In this document: piece by piece, positions 25,348 to 35,985 of the stretch
Layout of the letters: every line of letters starts with the position of its first letter
How positions within the stretch are numbered: the first letter of the stretch is position 1
Origin: a virus
DNA: 61,849 bases
IMG/VR virus record: IMGVR_UViG_3300037367_000013
Span: 1 to 61,849 of that record
Reading direction: 5' to 3' (one strand)
Translations under genes and position numbers: made by a program
The notes under the pieces: model-generated
The model's input: only the letters and a program-made list of their open reading frames with translations
What the model was told of the DNA's origin: nothing
The model's database searches: none

Positions 25348-25895
25348 TGCCAAGCGCACTCAACGCACTCTCGCCGAAAGTCTCGTCTCGCCCGCGCGCA
25401 ACTGCGCTCAGTGGCGGCGCACCCCCTCCCGCGCCAGCAATGCCGCAAATGCAGGAAGGCAGCGGCCCTCCCGGTATGCAGCCTGGAGGTCAACAGCAAA
25501 CTCCCGCGCCGTCGCACGATCAGACAGTTGCATCGTTGCGGCATTTTCAGGCAATTGCGACACAACTAAAAGCATTGCTCGCTAGTCCCGATCTCGGCCG
25601 AACCGATATGAAAGATGTCGTGATCGATGGAACGACGCGGCTTGTCGCTGATCGCATGATTCCGCCATCACAGGCGGTGACGACATTGGCGACATTTCCA
25701 GAGCGCCCATTTGACCAAAAACAATGGGTAACTCAGCACATGCAACAGATTATTCAAGCGCGCGATCTTGTTCTAGCACACCACGCCGCCGCGTTTGCCG
25801 GTCAAGGTCCGCAACAGGCTCCTGATCCGAGTTCTCATATGGCAAACATCGGTTCAATGATGAGCGGGAGCTATTCAGGTCAGCCGAATGCCTGA
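25347..25895 (+). CDS. Ejection-region protein
   Basis: 182 residues: Pro/Gly/Gln-rich first 60 residues, then a helical domain (SLRHFQAIATQLKALLASPD, VIDGTTRLVADRMIPPSQAV). TAATG overlap with the upstream gene and an 8-base overlap with the next. Probably an internal virion protein by position; family not named. Confidence 0.55.
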   Translation: MPSALNALSPKVSSRPRATALSGGAPPPAPAMPQMQEGSGPPGMQPGGQQQTPAPSHDQTVASLRHFQAIATQLKALLASPDLGRTDMKDVVIDGTTRLVADRMIPPSQAVTTLATFPERPFDQKQWVTQHMQQIIQARDLVLAHHAAAFAGQGPQQAPDPSSHMANIGSMMSGSYSGQPNA

Positions 25896-27060
25896 TCTCA
25901 GCGGATTATACCCGCAACCCCCGCAACAAAACCAAAGTTTGCTAAGTGGCAATCCGCAGCAATTGATTGGGACGCTCGGCGAATTGCAGCGCATTGGTAT
26001 TTTGAATCAGCAGGCGCCTGCTCTAATGCAGGAACCTGCCGCTAATTTACAGAATACGCAGATCGCCAATCAGACGGCACAGATTCAACAGCAGGAAGCG
26101 GCGCGAAAATTGGTATGGGGTGCGCTCGGTAACGGCATCAACGGCATGGGTAATCCATCGCCAGATGATGTGCATAATACCGTCGTCAATCTCTCGCGCG
26201 CTTATCCGCAGATCGCGACACAATATCCCGACATTTTCAATTCAGCGTCGGACATGCTCTTAGCGCCGGGCGGCATCAAGAAAAATGCCGCTGTCATGAT
26301 GAATTCGGTCATGTCGCCCGAAGCTGCTTCTGCGCCGACCGACGTGGGTTTCGATTCACAAACAGGACGGACAACGACTGGAACGCGTGGTCAGTTCAAT
26401 GTAACTGCAGCATCAGGTCCAGTATCAACACAGGCCCCTCCTGGTACGGCGGAATCCGCGCAAGTCATGCAAAGCGATTTGCAGCGTGCCGGCACGTTCA
26501 GTCAGGATATGTTCCCGTGGCAACAGGCATTGAAAAAATTACAGGCGCTTGGTCCCGGTGCGACTGCCCCCGGTTCGCAAGGGCGTCAGGAATTGGAATC
26601 ATTCATCTATGGCTTGGCTCCAAGCCTCGTCCCTCAAACTGAGCTTGACAAGATCAAAAACTACGCCGATTTGCAAAAATATCTGACGAACGCGATGCAG
26701 CAGCGCGCCCAGAATCTTGGCCCTCATACCAATGAGGGGCTTTCAACGATGGCGACTGGAAGCCCGAACGTTAATATCAACGATATGTCGGTCGATGAGC
26801 TGATCAAAGCCAATATCGGATTGAGACGAGCGGAGCAGGCGCAAATTCTGGAATCTGCGAAAGCTGGTCCCGCTAATTACACTGGCGCAAAAGCGCAGAT
26901 AGCTGGAAATCAGGACATAACCGCTTTTGGCATGGACATGATGTCGCCTGAACAGATTGCTGGCCTTCAAAAGAACTTGAAAGGCGGCGCGCGGGCGAAA
27001 TTTAATTCATCGCTTCATTCTGCAATTAGCAACGGCCTGATTACGCCTCCAGGTCAGTAA
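25888..27060 (+). CDS. Internal virion / ejection protein
   Basis: 390 residues, Gln/Asn/Ala-rich, with long helices (ELQRIGILNQQAPALMQEPA, QNTQIANQTAQIQQQEAARK) and a helical C-terminus. No catalytic motif. Stop overlaps the start of the cell-wall hydrolase fusion, so the two may be co-injected. Confidence 0.6.
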   Translation: MPDLSGLYPQPPQQNQSLLSGNPQQLIGTLGELQRIGILNQQAPALMQEPAANLQNTQIANQTAQIQQQEAARKLVWGALGNGINGMGNPSPDDVHNTVVNLSRAYPQIATQYPDIFNSASDMLLAPGGIKKNAAVMMNSVMSPEAASAPTDVGFDSQTGRTTTGTRGQFNVTAASGPVSTQAPPGTAESAQVMQSDLQRAGTFSQDMFPWQQALKKLQALGPGATAPGSQGRQELESFIYGLAPSLVPQTELDKIKNYADLQKYLTNAMQQRAQNLGPHTNEGLSTMATGSPNVNINDMSVDELIKANIGLRRAEQAQILESAKAGPANYTGAKAQIAGNQDITAFGMDMMSPEQIAGLQKNLKGGARAKFNSSLHSAISNGLITPPGQ

Positions 27061-29339
27061 TGGCAGACACTTTAACGCCAGACGATCTTGATGCAGTGAC
27101 CAGAACTGTTCTCGCCGAGGCCGGAAACCAAGGCGACAACGGAATGGCTGCGGTTGCCTCTGTGATCAGGAACCGTGTTAATTCAGGTCAATATGGAAAT
27201 TCGCCCTCTGATGTAGTGTTGGCCCCTGATCAATTCTCGGCGTGGTCATTACCGCGCAACGATCCGAATAACCCTTCGCGGTTTTCCACTAAAAATCCGC
27301 AATATCAGCATGCGGCAAATATTGTGAATTCCGTTTGGTCGGGAAAAACGCCAGACCAAACGAATGGTGCCGATCATTACTTGAATCCTTCAATTGTCCA
27401 AGCCCAGAAAGGAACCTTACCAGCTTGGGCACAGGGACAGCCTACTGCTCAAATTGGCGCGCATTCTTTCTATTCGCAAAGCGGTCCTGACTTGCTAGGC
27501 GCATGGAACGCGCCTTCCACTGGGGCCCCTTCCGCTGGCACTGCACCCGCGTCAACCGCTGCTCCTGATTTGCTCGGATCATGGGGCAATAATGCCGCTC
27601 CTGACATAACCGCCGGCGCACAATCGCCATTGCGCATTACTATTCATCCGCAGAATTACGCGCCCGCGCCAGGGCAACCGGAAACCCCGGCACAATGGAC
27701 CAATCGTATTCTCGCTGAACATCAAGGCGATAATCTAACGGATGAGGCGGTGCGTCTTGGCGTTGGGGGATTGCGTGGTGTTGGGGACGTTGCCGATACA
27801 ATTGCACAGGCGGCGGCATCGACTGGAACGGCAGGCGCAAATGTTCTGCAAAATGCCGGCGTGATCTCGCCACAAACGGCAGGCGCGGTTCAGAATTGGG
27901 GGGCCAATGTCAACCAGCGCGTCATTCAAGCCCGCAATTCCTTCGACGATCTTTCCGCGAACAGTCCTCTGGCGCAAGCCGGTAGAATTGGTGGTCAGAT
28001 TATTGGTACTGGCCCTCTTCTTGGTGCTGGTGGGGCAGCAATTGAGGGAGCGACGGGACTCAGCACAGTACTAGCAGCGCGTCCAGTAATTGGGGCAGCA
28101 TTGACCGGCGCCGGTGCTGGCGCGGGCGCATCTGCGCTTACATCCGCCGCCTCAGATCAGTCGTTAGGTCAGCAGATTGGGACTGGTGCGTTAGCCGGTG
28201 GATTACTTGGACCGTTAGGTTATGGCGCTTCTAAAGTTGGGGCCGGAATTAATCGCGGTCTGTTTGGTTCAATCGCACCAGAAACCGCACAGCTTGCGCA
28301 GACCGCGCGCGACACTTATGGAATTCCGGTTACTGCCGGCCAGATGAGTACTAGCCCTCCCGTGCGCTTTCTCGATTCGGTTCTGCAAAGACTGCCATTT
28401 TCCGGGTACGCTTCCAGAACTGCACAGCAGCAATCCGGGCTTAATCGCGCGGTTGCCAACGAAATGGGTGTCAGCGTGGACGCAATTACCCCCAGCGTGA
28501 TCGATACGGCCAAGAAAACAGCATACGCTGATTATGACGCCGCGAAGTCGAATATGGGTACGCTGAATGTTGACCAGAAATTCGGCGACGACCTAAAGAA
28601 CGTTTACGATAACGCGCATTACAATCTCGAACCGGCTCAAGCCAAACTGGTTGATAAGCATTTGTCGAATGTCTTGAGCAAAGTCGATCAAACTAACGGA
28701 ACACTAGACCCTGATCTATATCAGACATTGACGCGAAAGAATGGTCCTCTTGATAACGCGATCAATTCTCGCGATTCCAAGGTTTCGACTTACGCATCTA
28801 ATATCAAGGATGCTCTTGAAAATCTTGTGGGGCGGAATGATCCCGCTCTAAAAAAGCTCAAGGACGAGGCAGACTACAAATATTTTGTTGCCAAGTCTCT
28901 GGAGAATGGCCGCGAGAATTTAATATCGGCATCGGGTGACGTTAATCCGTCGCTGCTTTATGGGGCCGTTGATAGAAGCGGGACGCCTATCGGAACATTA
29001 GGCCAAATCGGCAAACGCTTTATGCGCGAGCCGCCAAGTTCTGGAACCACCGAACGCGCTTTGACGATGGGTCTTATTGGCAGCGGGCTAGGTGCGATTG
29101 GGTACGGTGGATATGAGTTCGATCCCGACAACTTTCAACGCAACGCGGCACTTAGCGTAGCGGCGCTTTTAGCCGGACGCGGCGGAAGCGCGATCCTCAG
29201 AAGCGGTCCTCTTGCTAATGCGCTTATCCGTTCTGGCGGTGGATCGGCTCAACGTTATCCATTTGTGAATCTCTTGTCGCGTGCTGCGCCTGCCGCTGCG
29301 CTCACTTACCGAAACGCCAATGGGCTTCCCGGTCAATAG
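27060..29339 (+). CDS. Ejection protein with N-terminal SleB-type cell-wall hydrolase
   Basis: 759 residues. Residues about 8-140 match the SleB/hydrolase_2 family: TRTVLAEAGNQGDNGMAAVA with catalytic Glu15, VIRNRVNSGQ, PDQFSAW and ADHYLNP. Residues 280-390 are Gly/Ala-rich and hydrophobic; the rest is helical. In P22 gp16 occupies this place, and many phages put a muralytic domain on an ejection protein to open the peptidoglycan for DNA entry. It closes the conserved virion block. Confidence 0.82.
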   Translation: MADTLTPDDLDAVTRTVLAEAGNQGDNGMAAVASVIRNRVNSGQYGNSPSDVVLAPDQFSAWSLPRNDPNNPSRFSTKNPQYQHAANIVNSVWSGKTPDQTNGADHYLNPSIVQAQKGTLPAWAQGQPTAQIGAHSFYSQSGPDLLGAWNAPSTGAPSAGTAPASTAAPDLLGSWGNNAAPDITAGAQSPLRITIHPQNYAPAPGQPETPAQWTNRILAEHQGDNLTDEAVRLGVGGLRGVGDVADTIAQAAASTGTAGANVLQNAGVISPQTAGAVQNWGANVNQRVIQARNSFDDLSANSPLAQAGRIGGQIIGTGPLLGAGGAAIEGATGLSTVLAARPVIGAALTGAGAGAGASALTSAASDQSLGQQIGTGALAGGLLGPLGYGASKVGAGINRGLFGSIAPETAQLAQTARDTYGIPVTAGQMSTSPPVRFLDSVLQRLPFSGYASRTAQQQSGLNRAVANEMGVSVDAITPSVIDTAKKTAYADYDAAKSNMGTLNVDQKFGDDLKNVYDNAHYNLEPAQAKLVDKHLSNVLSKVDQTNGTLDPDLYQTLTRKNGPLDNAINSRDSKVSTYASNIKDALENLVGRNDPALKKLKDEADYKYFVAKSLENGRENLISASGDVNPSLLYGAVDRSGTPIGTLGQIGKRFMREPPSSGTTERALTMGLIGSGLGAIGYGGYEFDPDNFQRNAALSVAALLAGRGGSAILRSGPLANALIRSGGGSAQRYPFVNLLSRAAPAAALTYRNANGLPGQ

Positions 29340-29419
29340 ACCGTAGGTAAAGCAGCCCCCGACAAAAATCAAAATTGTCCACCAATTCAAGTGCATCGCC
29401 ATTTCCTAAAGGAGCGTTC

Positions 29420-31342
29420 TTGAACCCATTGCGCTATTTTATTCCGATCTTGACAGCCGCGCTAGTAGCGTTCGGTGGGGTAGAAGCGCATGCGCAGGCG
29501 ACACTTTTACCGCCGGGCGAAACTTGCTTCACGGCATTGACGCCGACTTCCGGTGGACCTAATGGTACAGGGACGGGTTTTGTCGGCCTCCTTGGAACGA
29601 TTACGGCCGGGAGTGGGGGCACGACAGGCACATATTCCGCTGCATTCACGGGCGGCCATGGCACCGGGGCCACCGGCATTTTCACGGTGTCTGGTGGCGG
29701 CGTTACTGCCGTTTCCGTTCTCAATCCCGGGCAAGGTTTTGCTGTTGGCGATACGTTGTCTGCATCCTCTGCCAACATCGGAAATGTCTCTGGCTTCTCT
29801 GTTCCAGTTTCGAGTGTTGCCATCAATCAATCACTCGCTGGCGGAAGTGTCTATTATTACATTCCAAACACTGGAACGTTTAAACAGACGTGGCAGAATT
29901 CCGGGCAGACTGTTCTAAATACTAATCCGGTCACTCTCGATGCGAATGGCTGTGCAATTGTTTATGGCGCCGGAATCTATCGTCAGGTTTTAGAGGACTC
30001 GCAAAATAATATCGTCTGGGATCAGCTCACCGCCTCAACGGGAACGCCGGGCGCTTTCTATTGGGCAAATCTCGCGGGCGGCACCGCTAACGTCATTACC
30101 GTTACGGATGCTTCGTTTGCCGGCACTGACGGCCAGATTATTTCCTTCATTCCGCTTTTCACCAATACCGGCGCGGCTACGCTCAATGTGTCAAGCTATG
30201 GTGCGGTTCCGATTGTCAAGGATACGGGGACTGGAGCAGTAGCTCTGACTGGCGGCGAGATAGTCGCTAACTCGCCGTCGAATATCGTTGAAGTTGAATT
30301 CTCGGCAACACAACAGAATTTCCATATCCTGAACTTGGTGCAGGCGTCCGCTTCTGCCGCGCCAGTACAGCCACCACAGGGTTATCTCAACGATGTTGGG
30401 GTTGCCAACGGTGGCCCAATCCAAGGCGGTACGGACATTTCGGCGGCAACCACGATTTATTACACGCCTTATGTCGGCAACCAAATCCCAATTTGGAATG
30501 GTTCATCTTTCACCATTCTAACATTTTCTGAATTGGATTTAGTGCTGTCATCGTCGGCGCAATCAGCGTCAACTATTTATGATGTTTGCGTGTTCAATAA
30601 CGGTGGTGTGCCGACGATAGTGTTTGGTCCGGCATGGTCAGACTCCGCAGCAGGTGCAGGGGCGCGCGGCACAGGAGCAGGTTCGGCGCAGATCAGCTAT
30701 CAAAGCGGCATTCTCGTCAATACCGGACAGATTGCGGCTAACAACGGTTCTAACAGCTACACAGTGCCAGCACTGGAATGCACCTACGTCGGTTCGATTT
30801 TTATCGATGGCACCGCAGGCGAAGTCAGCACCAACAGAGTCTTTGGGCAAAACCGGAAATGGGGAATATGGAATGCCTACAATAGAGTTCCAATTGGGCT
30901 GCAGGTAGGGGACAGCACAGCAAGTTGGGAATATGACACCGCGACAATCAGAGCATCCAATGCCGCCCCGGCTTCATATTCTGGAGCTACCTTCAATGCT
31001 GGGAGTGGAACGACCGCAAACGGACTTACTGTTTTTACAGGATTGGCCGAAGAGGAAGCTAATTGTTCTTTTTCACAGAAAACTTCCAACAATGCCAATG
31101 CCGGGAACGTTATGTCCAATGGAATTGGACTGAATTCAACTACGGCGTTTTCGGGTGTGGTTGGGCAGAACCTAGTGCCTGGAACCACAAAAACTGTTTA
31201 CCAACCCGTAGCTCATTACATAGTAGCGCCTTCCCTTGGAACAAACGTAATTGCGGCCCTGGAGGAAGGCCCGACCGGGACTACTAATCTATTTTATGGC
31301 ACCCAATCCAACATGCTTCTGCAATGCAGTTATCGCGGATGA
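29420..31342 (+). CDS. Exported tail-fibre/spike-like protein
   Basis: 640 residues from a TTG 5 bases after an AAAGGAG site. Signal peptide of about 25 residues ending EAHA, then mature N-terminus [17 protein letters not shown]. Residues 30-220 carry Gly/Thr-rich repeats and [40 protein letters not shown], a segment commonly found in N-terminal phage fibre domains. The C-terminal 250 residues form a separate beta domain. It is probably the main adhesin, yet carries an export signal. The ORF is open from 29375. Confidence 0.7.
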   Translation: MNPLRYFIPILTAALVAFGGVEAHAQATLLPPGETCFTALTPTSGGPNGTGTGFVGLLGTITAGSGGTTGTYSAAFTGGHGTGATGIFTVSGGGVTAVSVLNPGQGFAVGDTLSASSANIGNVSGFSVPVSSVAINQSLAGGSVYYYIPNTGTFKQTWQNSGQTVLNTNPVTLDANGCAIVYGAGIYRQVLEDSQNNIVWDQLTASTGTPGAFYWANLAGGTANVITVTDASFAGTDGQIISFIPLFTNTGAATLNVSSYGAVPIVKDTGTGAVALTGGEIVANSPSNIVEVEFSATQQNFHILNLVQASASAAPVQPPQGYLNDVGVANGGPIQGGTDISAATTIYYTPYVGNQIPIWNGSSFTILTFSELDLVLSSSAQSASTIYDVCVFNNGGVPTIVFGPAWSDSAAGAGARGTGAGSAQISYQSGILVNTGQIAANNGSNSYTVPALECTYVGSIFIDGTAGEVSTNRVFGQNRKWGIWNAYNRVPIGLQVGDSTASWEYDTATIRASNAAPASYSGATFNAGSGTTANGLTVFTGLAEEEANCSFSQKTSNNANAGNVMSNGIGLNSTTAFSGVVGQNLVPGTTKTVYQPVAHYIVAPSLGTNVIAALEEGPTGTTNLFYGTQSNMLLQCSYRG

Positions 31343-32562
31343 TGAAGTACATTCTCTTAGCGTGTGCGCTTGTCTGTGTGCCGTGCGCTGCAGTTGCGCA
31401 AACTGGATCGTCAAAATCCACTACGGCGCTTACGACCGAAACAAATTCGCTATGGCCTGATAATACTGTTGGCACGATTACGCCTTTCAATGCCCGTCAA
31501 ACTCTGCTCGATATCATCAGTTCGTATGCCAATTTCACAACCAATAATCCGGTAATAGCTGGCGGCACGACAGCGGTTGGAACGGGAAGCTCGCAAGCAA
31601 CGGTAGTTACGTCCGCCAACACTGCAAATCAAAATCAGATATGGTCGCTCAATTCAGGAACGACTAGCAATGCTAGCACTGAGGCCAATCTATTCGCCGG
31701 GCTCGGTGGCACAGGATCGAATTTATATGTCGCGCTCTCTACTATAGGGGGGGCTTCGCCGTCGGCTACTTTGGCGAGTTCGACGGGTCTCACTGGCGGT
31801 TTTACCATCAGCGCCGGCGCGGGACCGTTGACAGTGGAAAGTCCGACGCTTGTTACCGCCGCTCTTGGTACGCCAGCTTCGGGTGTTCTGACAAATGCAA
31901 TAGGGCTTCCTCTCACAACCGGCGTAACCGGCAATCTGCCAGTCACCAATCTGAATGGAGGGACAAGCGCATCGTCATCGACATTCTGGCGCGGTGACGG
32001 AACGTGGGCCTCTACCTCCGGTGCGACTATAGCTTTGCTCGCAACGTTGACCGCAAGCAATTCCGCTACGTTGACAGATGTTGGCAATTGTAGCACGGGA
32101 GCCGGTGCAGGATGCTTTACCTCATCCTATAGCCGCTATGAAATCGTTTTTGAAAATATGGTGCCGGCCACAACCGAGCAACCGCTTGAACTGCAAGTCT
32201 ATACCGGCGGCGCATACAAGACGAGCGGCTACTTCGCAAATATGTTTGCTTACATTGGCGGCACGCCAGTCAATGGTCAGCCGACGACTTTCATTCCACT
32301 CAATTACACGACGGCCAATAGTGATAACTCCGCAAATTCAGCACCGGGTATCAGCGGCACGATCAACGTCATAAACCCATCGGCCAACGCCATTGCGGAA
32401 TGGTACGGACAATCGAGTTGGCTTCAACAGACCGGCAGCTATACGTCCGTTGGGCAAATAAGCGGGCTGTGGAACACGGCAGGCGTTGTTACAGGCTTTC
32501 AGGTTCTGTTTGCGTCCGGCAACATCACGTCAGGCGTCATCAAAATTTACGGCGTCCAGTGA
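31339..32562 (+). CDS. Exported tail-fibre protein with receptor-binding-type C-terminus
   Basis: 407 residues. Signal peptide [20 protein letters not shown] before QTG. Then [20 protein letters not shown], and a repetitive shaft ([45 protein letters not shown]) widely seen in alphaproteobacterial phage fibres. The last 150 residues ([20 protein letters not shown] ...) are a compact beta domain. ATG 31339 overlaps the upstream stop; GTG/ATG options upstream would add up to five residues. Confidence 0.72.
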   Translation: MMKYILLACALVCVPCAAVAQTGSSKSTTALTTETNSLWPDNTVGTITPFNARQTLLDIISSYANFTTNNPVIAGGTTAVGTGSSQATVVTSANTANQNQIWSLNSGTTSNASTEANLFAGLGGTGSNLYVALSTIGGASPSATLASSTGLTGGFTISAGAGPLTVESPTLVTAALGTPASGVLTNAIGLPLTTGVTGNLPVTNLNGGTSASSSTFWRGDGTWASTSGATIALLATLTASNSATLTDVGNCSTGAGAGCFTSSYSRYEIVFENMVPATTEQPLELQVYTGGAYKTSGYFANMFAYIGGTPVNGQPTTFIPLNYTTANSDNSANSAPGISGTINVINPSANAIAEWYGQSSWLQQTGSYTSVGQISGLWNTAGVVTGFQVLFASGNITSGVIKIYGVQ

Positions 32563-32607
32563 CGCGGCAGTTTGGTGAACGAATCCGGTCTCTCAATTTG
32601 CACAACG

Positions 32608-32620
32608 TTGCGTGACGCAA
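32608..32620. repeat. 13-base palindrome in an intergenic gap
   Basis: TTGCGTgACGCAA is a perfect 6-bp inverted repeat with one central base, in the 118-base gap between two fibre genes. It could be an operator or a small hairpin. No promoter could be assigned with confidence. Confidence 0.3.
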
Positions 32621-32680
32621 ATTCTTCTATCTAAGCCGTCAAACCGGCCCATCTAACCACACAAATCATCGGTGATCGGC

Positions 32681-32929
32681 ATGCGACTCTTATCGCCGCG
32701 CGCATTTGTATTGTTAGCGGTCATGCTTGTGCTGGCGAGCATGGCTAAGGCGGACGGGATTTTCAATCCGACTGCAACGACCGGAACGACAACGGTTGGC
32801 GGCGGTGAAGGTATCAACAATCTCAGCATCGGCGGTGGTGGCAGCGGTCCACCCCCAACCTGTTCAAACAAACTCGATTTCTCAGTCGCGTGCAACAGCC
32901 AATACGTCTCTGTCCTCGGACTCATGTGA
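32681..32929 (+). CDS. Small exported Gly-rich protein
   Basis: 82 residues. Signal peptide MRLLSPRAFVLLAVMLVLAS to MAKA, then FNPTATTGTTTVGGGEGINN and a GGGGSGPPP linker, ending in a Cys-containing tail (CSNKLDFSVACNSQYV). Probably a periplasmic or surface peptide, perhaps an anchor for its neighbours. A GTG at 32672 would add three residues. Confidence 0.55.
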   Translation: MRLLSPRAFVLLAVMLVLASMAKADGIFNPTATTGTTTVGGGEGINNLSIGGGGSGPPPTCSNKLDFSVACNSQYVSVLGLM

Positions 32930-32930
32930 G

Positions 32931-33815
32931 ATGAAAATCATGCGGCAAATTCTATACGGCATAATCGCAAGCTTATTTGCGATTAGTACGGCGAATGCGG
33001 GGTCTGGTACAATCAACGTTACGCCAGGAAGCGGCGCTACTTATGCTGTCACTACAGATGGCAGCGGTAATTTCATAGGGCATTTTGGCCTTTGGGATTA
33101 CGCGGCAGGGGCGAACGGTGCCGGTATTGATACTTCGCATGGACTGTTGGTAGACCCGGCTGCTGTTGCGACATGGGGCCTAACGCCTCTCGGGGGTACG
33201 ACTAGTTCTCCGACCAACGCATGGCTTGCAGGCTGCCAATACCTTGCCAGCGCGCCGACATACACGACAGGCGATTCTGGGGCTATTCAATGTACGATTA
33301 ATGGCTATCCGATTGTTAGTGTAGCTAATACCAATCCCAACGGCACCACGACCGCCGCCAACAGCTCCCCCGTCACGCTCGCCACCAACAGCCCCGGCAT
33401 CATCACTCTTGGGCCAGCGGCGGATACGAGTTCGGTTCCGGTTGTCCAGGGGCCAACCTCATCAGCCACTAGTGCGCTATCCAAGGCCAGCACAACGGCG
33501 CTCGGCACGTCGCTTGTGGTCAAAGCTAGTGCGGGTAATCTCTACGGCTTTAACGTCACTGGCGTAGCAGGCGCGGCCGCTGGATATGCCATCGTCTATA
33601 ACGGCACGACGGCACCCGGTACCGGCGCGCTGACTGGCGCGAACGTGCTGGACTTCTGCTATTTCGATACAACGGCGCGGGGCTGCGCCCTGAGCTATAT
33701 CCCGCTGGCGGCGGCTTACTCGACGGGGATTGTTGTTCTCGTTAGTTCGGCTGCGTCGCCCTACACCTACACAACCGGCACCGACACGGCGGCAATCACG
33801 GCGGTTTACAAATGA
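32931..33815 (+). CDS. Exported fibre-like protein
   Basis: 294 residues. Signal peptide MKIMRQILYGIIASLFAIST to ANA, then GSGTINVTPGSGATYAVTTD. Beta-rich throughout with four or more Cys in the mature part. The end (VLDFCYFDTTARGCALSYIP, VVLVSSAASPYTYTTGTDTA) looks like a lectin-type jelly-roll strand pattern. Overlaps the next start by four bases. Confidence 0.6.
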   Translation: MKIMRQILYGIIASLFAISTANAGSGTINVTPGSGATYAVTTDGSGNFIGHFGLWDYAAGANGAGIDTSHGLLVDPAAVATWGLTPLGGTTSSPTNAWLAGCQYLASAPTYTTGDSGAIQCTINGYPIVSVANTNPNGTTTAANSSPVTLATNSPGIITLGPAADTSSVPVVQGPTSSATSALSKASTTALGTSLVVKASAGNLYGFNVTGVAGAAAGYAIVYNGTTAPGTGALTGANVLDFCYFDTTARGCALSYIPLAAAYSTGIVVLVSSAASPYTYTTGTDTAAITAVYK

Positions 33816-34711
33816 GTCTCATCCGCAAACTTTTCCTCGCCCTCCTATGCAGCGCATTTCTTGCCTTGCCTGCGTGGGCGCAGTTGGTGTTGCCGGGGTC
33901 GTCGGGGGGCGGCGGGGGTTCCGGCTGCGCCACCACTGGGTGCACATATACTGGGACTGTGACATTCAATGACGCTAGCACCTATGGAAGTAGCGGCATC
34001 TCAGGGCTGCTCGGGCTTGCGATAAGTGGTGGAACCGTTACGTCAAGCACGCCGCCTTTAACAATAGCCCAAACTTGGAACAACTCCGGTACCGCTTTCA
34101 ATATGTTTACGATGACTGCGACAGTAACAGCGGACAATAATAATTCTACTTTTGGGGTCATGAAAAGAGGTACTACAACCGAATTCACATTTGGTGAATT
34201 TGGTGTTCTTAATATTAACAACTACGCGACATTTGGTAGCATCAACACACCATACATGGAAGTAGGGTCCTCAGCTTCGCAGGCTTCCGTCATACAAAGT
34301 ACGGGCCTATATGGATGGTCGTCGGGTACTAATGTGGCGGGTGCTTGTGATACCTGTTTAGGGCGCTCAGCAGCGGGGGTTGTCAAAGCGTTTGGTGCAT
34401 CATCTGCGGTTGGTAATTTTCAGTCGCAAAGTTTTATTTCAATCGGCTCGCCTCCAACATTGACCGGAACCTGTACGACAGGATCACAAGTTGGCGGGAA
34501 TACCGCAGGTACATTCGCCGCTACGTGTGTTGCACAAACCGTCATCATGACTTTTGCCTACACAGCTCCCAATGGATGGGTCTGCGATGCGCACGATCAA
34601 AGCACGCCTGCTGATGTGCTCAACCAAACTGCAAATTCAACCACGCAGGTAACTTTAACTGGAACAACGGTTGCCTCAGATTCCATCGCCTTCAAGTGCA
34701 TGGCGTTCTAA
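33812..34711 (+). CDS. Exported fibre-like protein with Gly linker
   Basis: 299 residues. Signal peptide MSLIRKLFLALLCSAFLALP to AWA; mature N-terminus QLVLPGSSGGGGGSG, similar to the protein at 36605. Central Asn/Thr/Ser-rich beta repeats, then a Cys-rich region (GACDTCLGRSAAG) and a C-terminal domain (VIMTFAYTAPNGWVCDAHDQ). Probably a surface or fibre component. Confidence 0.6.
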   Translation: MSLIRKLFLALLCSAFLALPAWAQLVLPGSSGGGGGSGCATTGCTYTGTVTFNDASTYGSSGISGLLGLAISGGTVTSSTPPLTIAQTWNNSGTAFNMFTMTATVTADNNNSTFGVMKRGTTTEFTFGEFGVLNINNYATFGSINTPYMEVGSSASQASVIQSTGLYGWSSGTNVAGACDTCLGRSAAGVVKAFGASSAVGNFQSQSFISIGSPPTLTGTCTTGSQVGGNTAGTFAATCVAQTVIMTFAYTAPNGWVCDAHDQSTPADVLNQTANSTTQVTLTGTTVASDSIAFKCMAF

Positions 34712-34713
34712 TC

Positions 34714-35985
34714 GTGCGCCGCCCGATTGATCTAAAACGCATTCTGTTGGCTCGCCGTAATTTTCTGCTAGCCAGCGGGCTAGGAACGTTCGGCGGATTA
34801 TTTCAACTGAGCGCCGCGCAGGCAGTAACTGGCGTGCAGGGAACGCCAGCCTCTTTCAACTCATCTGGTGCATTATCAAATGCGGTCAGCGCGACAGCAA
34901 GGCGCGGCCTCCTTTCACTTTTTGCTTGGATCATCTTATCGAGTGCCGCGTCGGCGGGGTTTTTCTGTCAGTGCGCTCTTGGTGGTCTGGTTGCTGGGAC
35001 ATGGCAACCGCCAGCCATGTCATCGAACGGCGCGTATATTTACGTTCCAACGTTTCCAGACTCAATTCTAGGAAATCCTCCAGGCTATATTCATTCTACA
35101 AGTACCACCGGAGCTACTTGGGCAAGACAAACAAATTGGGGTAATCGCTTTTGGGTTGTTGGCTGCACGTCGTCGGATGGAACTATAGTCTACGAGGCCG
35201 ATCAGGGAAGTGGCAGCGGCGGTCTAATTTATAAATCTGTTAATGGCGGCGCTCCAACAGCCACCAATTTTCCACAACTGGCGTGGCAACAAGTCTCATG
35301 CGATAATTCAGGGGCTGACCTCGTTGGGTGTGTCGGGACGCAGAGTACGCGAGCTGATCTGTTTACATCAGTTGACGGTGGAAACACCGTCATAGATCAA
35401 ACCACAAGTTTGAGCCGAGATTATACATCCTGTGTTATTTCTGGCGATGGTACTAAAATTGCAGCCTCAAACGAGGCTGGGCAGGGCCCAAACGGCGATG
35501 GCTGCATTTACGTCTCAATCAACTGGCAGAGCGGAAGTCCGACATGGACTGAAAATATCTGTGCAGCTAATGGATCGACATTTGCTTCCAACGTTGCTTA
35601 TTGCCGAACCGGATCGACGCTTTACGCTGGTTTTAATGCTAATGGTAACAGCAGCCATGTGTTTAAGAGCACGAACGATGGAGGCTCCTGGACTGACGTA
35701 AATCCGCCGGGCGGCACAGCAGCGCAGCGTAATTGGTTTTGGGTTGCCTGCGATGCCGATGGTCAAGTAGCCACAGCATCTAATTACGATTATTTATACG
35801 TCTATACTAGTGGCACTTGGGGACCGCAGTTGCCTATCTCTCCGAACGGACCTGGTAACCATCAAAACGGCTATCAGGCCATTTCAGATAATGGTCAGAT
35901 TATCGTCAACGCAGTCTACGCAGCTTACATCTACGTTTCGCAGGATGGCGGTTCCACTTTCCCTGTAACGAACGCCTCACCATGA
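34714..35985 (+). CDS. Tat-type exported beta-propeller (BNR-like) protein
   Basis: 423 residues from GTG two bases after the previous stop. N-terminus has a twin-arginine-like motif (ARRNFLLAS, Arg14-Arg15) and hydrophobic segment ending SAAQA. A second hydrophobic segment follows at 66-80 after another Arg pair. Residues 100-420 show repeated propeller blades with Asp-box-like motifs (SVDGGNT, STNDGGSW, SQDGGST) and many Cys. Such propellers occur in sialidases and sugar-binding proteins. No sialidase catalytic set was identified. Confidence 0.6.
   Translation: MRRPIDLKRILLARRNFLLASGLGTFGGLFQLSAAQAVTGVQGTPASFNSSGALSNAVSATARRGLLSLFAWIILSSAASAGFFCQCALGGLVAGTWQPPAMSSNGAYIYVPTFPDSILGNPPGYIHSTSTTGATWARQTNWGNRFWVVGCTSSDGTIVYEADQGSGSGGLIYKSVNGGAPTATNFPQLAWQQVSCDNSGADLVGCVGTQSTRADLFTSVDGGNTVIDQTTSLSRDYTSCVISGDGTKIAASNEAGQGPNGDGCIYVSINWQSGSPTWTENICAANGSTFASNVAYCRTGSTLYAGFNANGNSSHVFKSTNDGGSWTDVNPPGGTAAQRNWFWVACDADGQVATASNYDYLYVYTSGTWGPQLPISPNGPGNHQNGYQAISDNGQIIVNAVYAAYIYVSQDGGSTFPVTNASP

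Noticed and set aside
29169-29402. Leftward ORF with hydrophobic start (MAMHLNWWTILIFVGG)
   Set aside because: It looks like a short TM, but lies antisense in the only gap between two late genes and most of it shadows the ejection-protein gene. No ribosome site.
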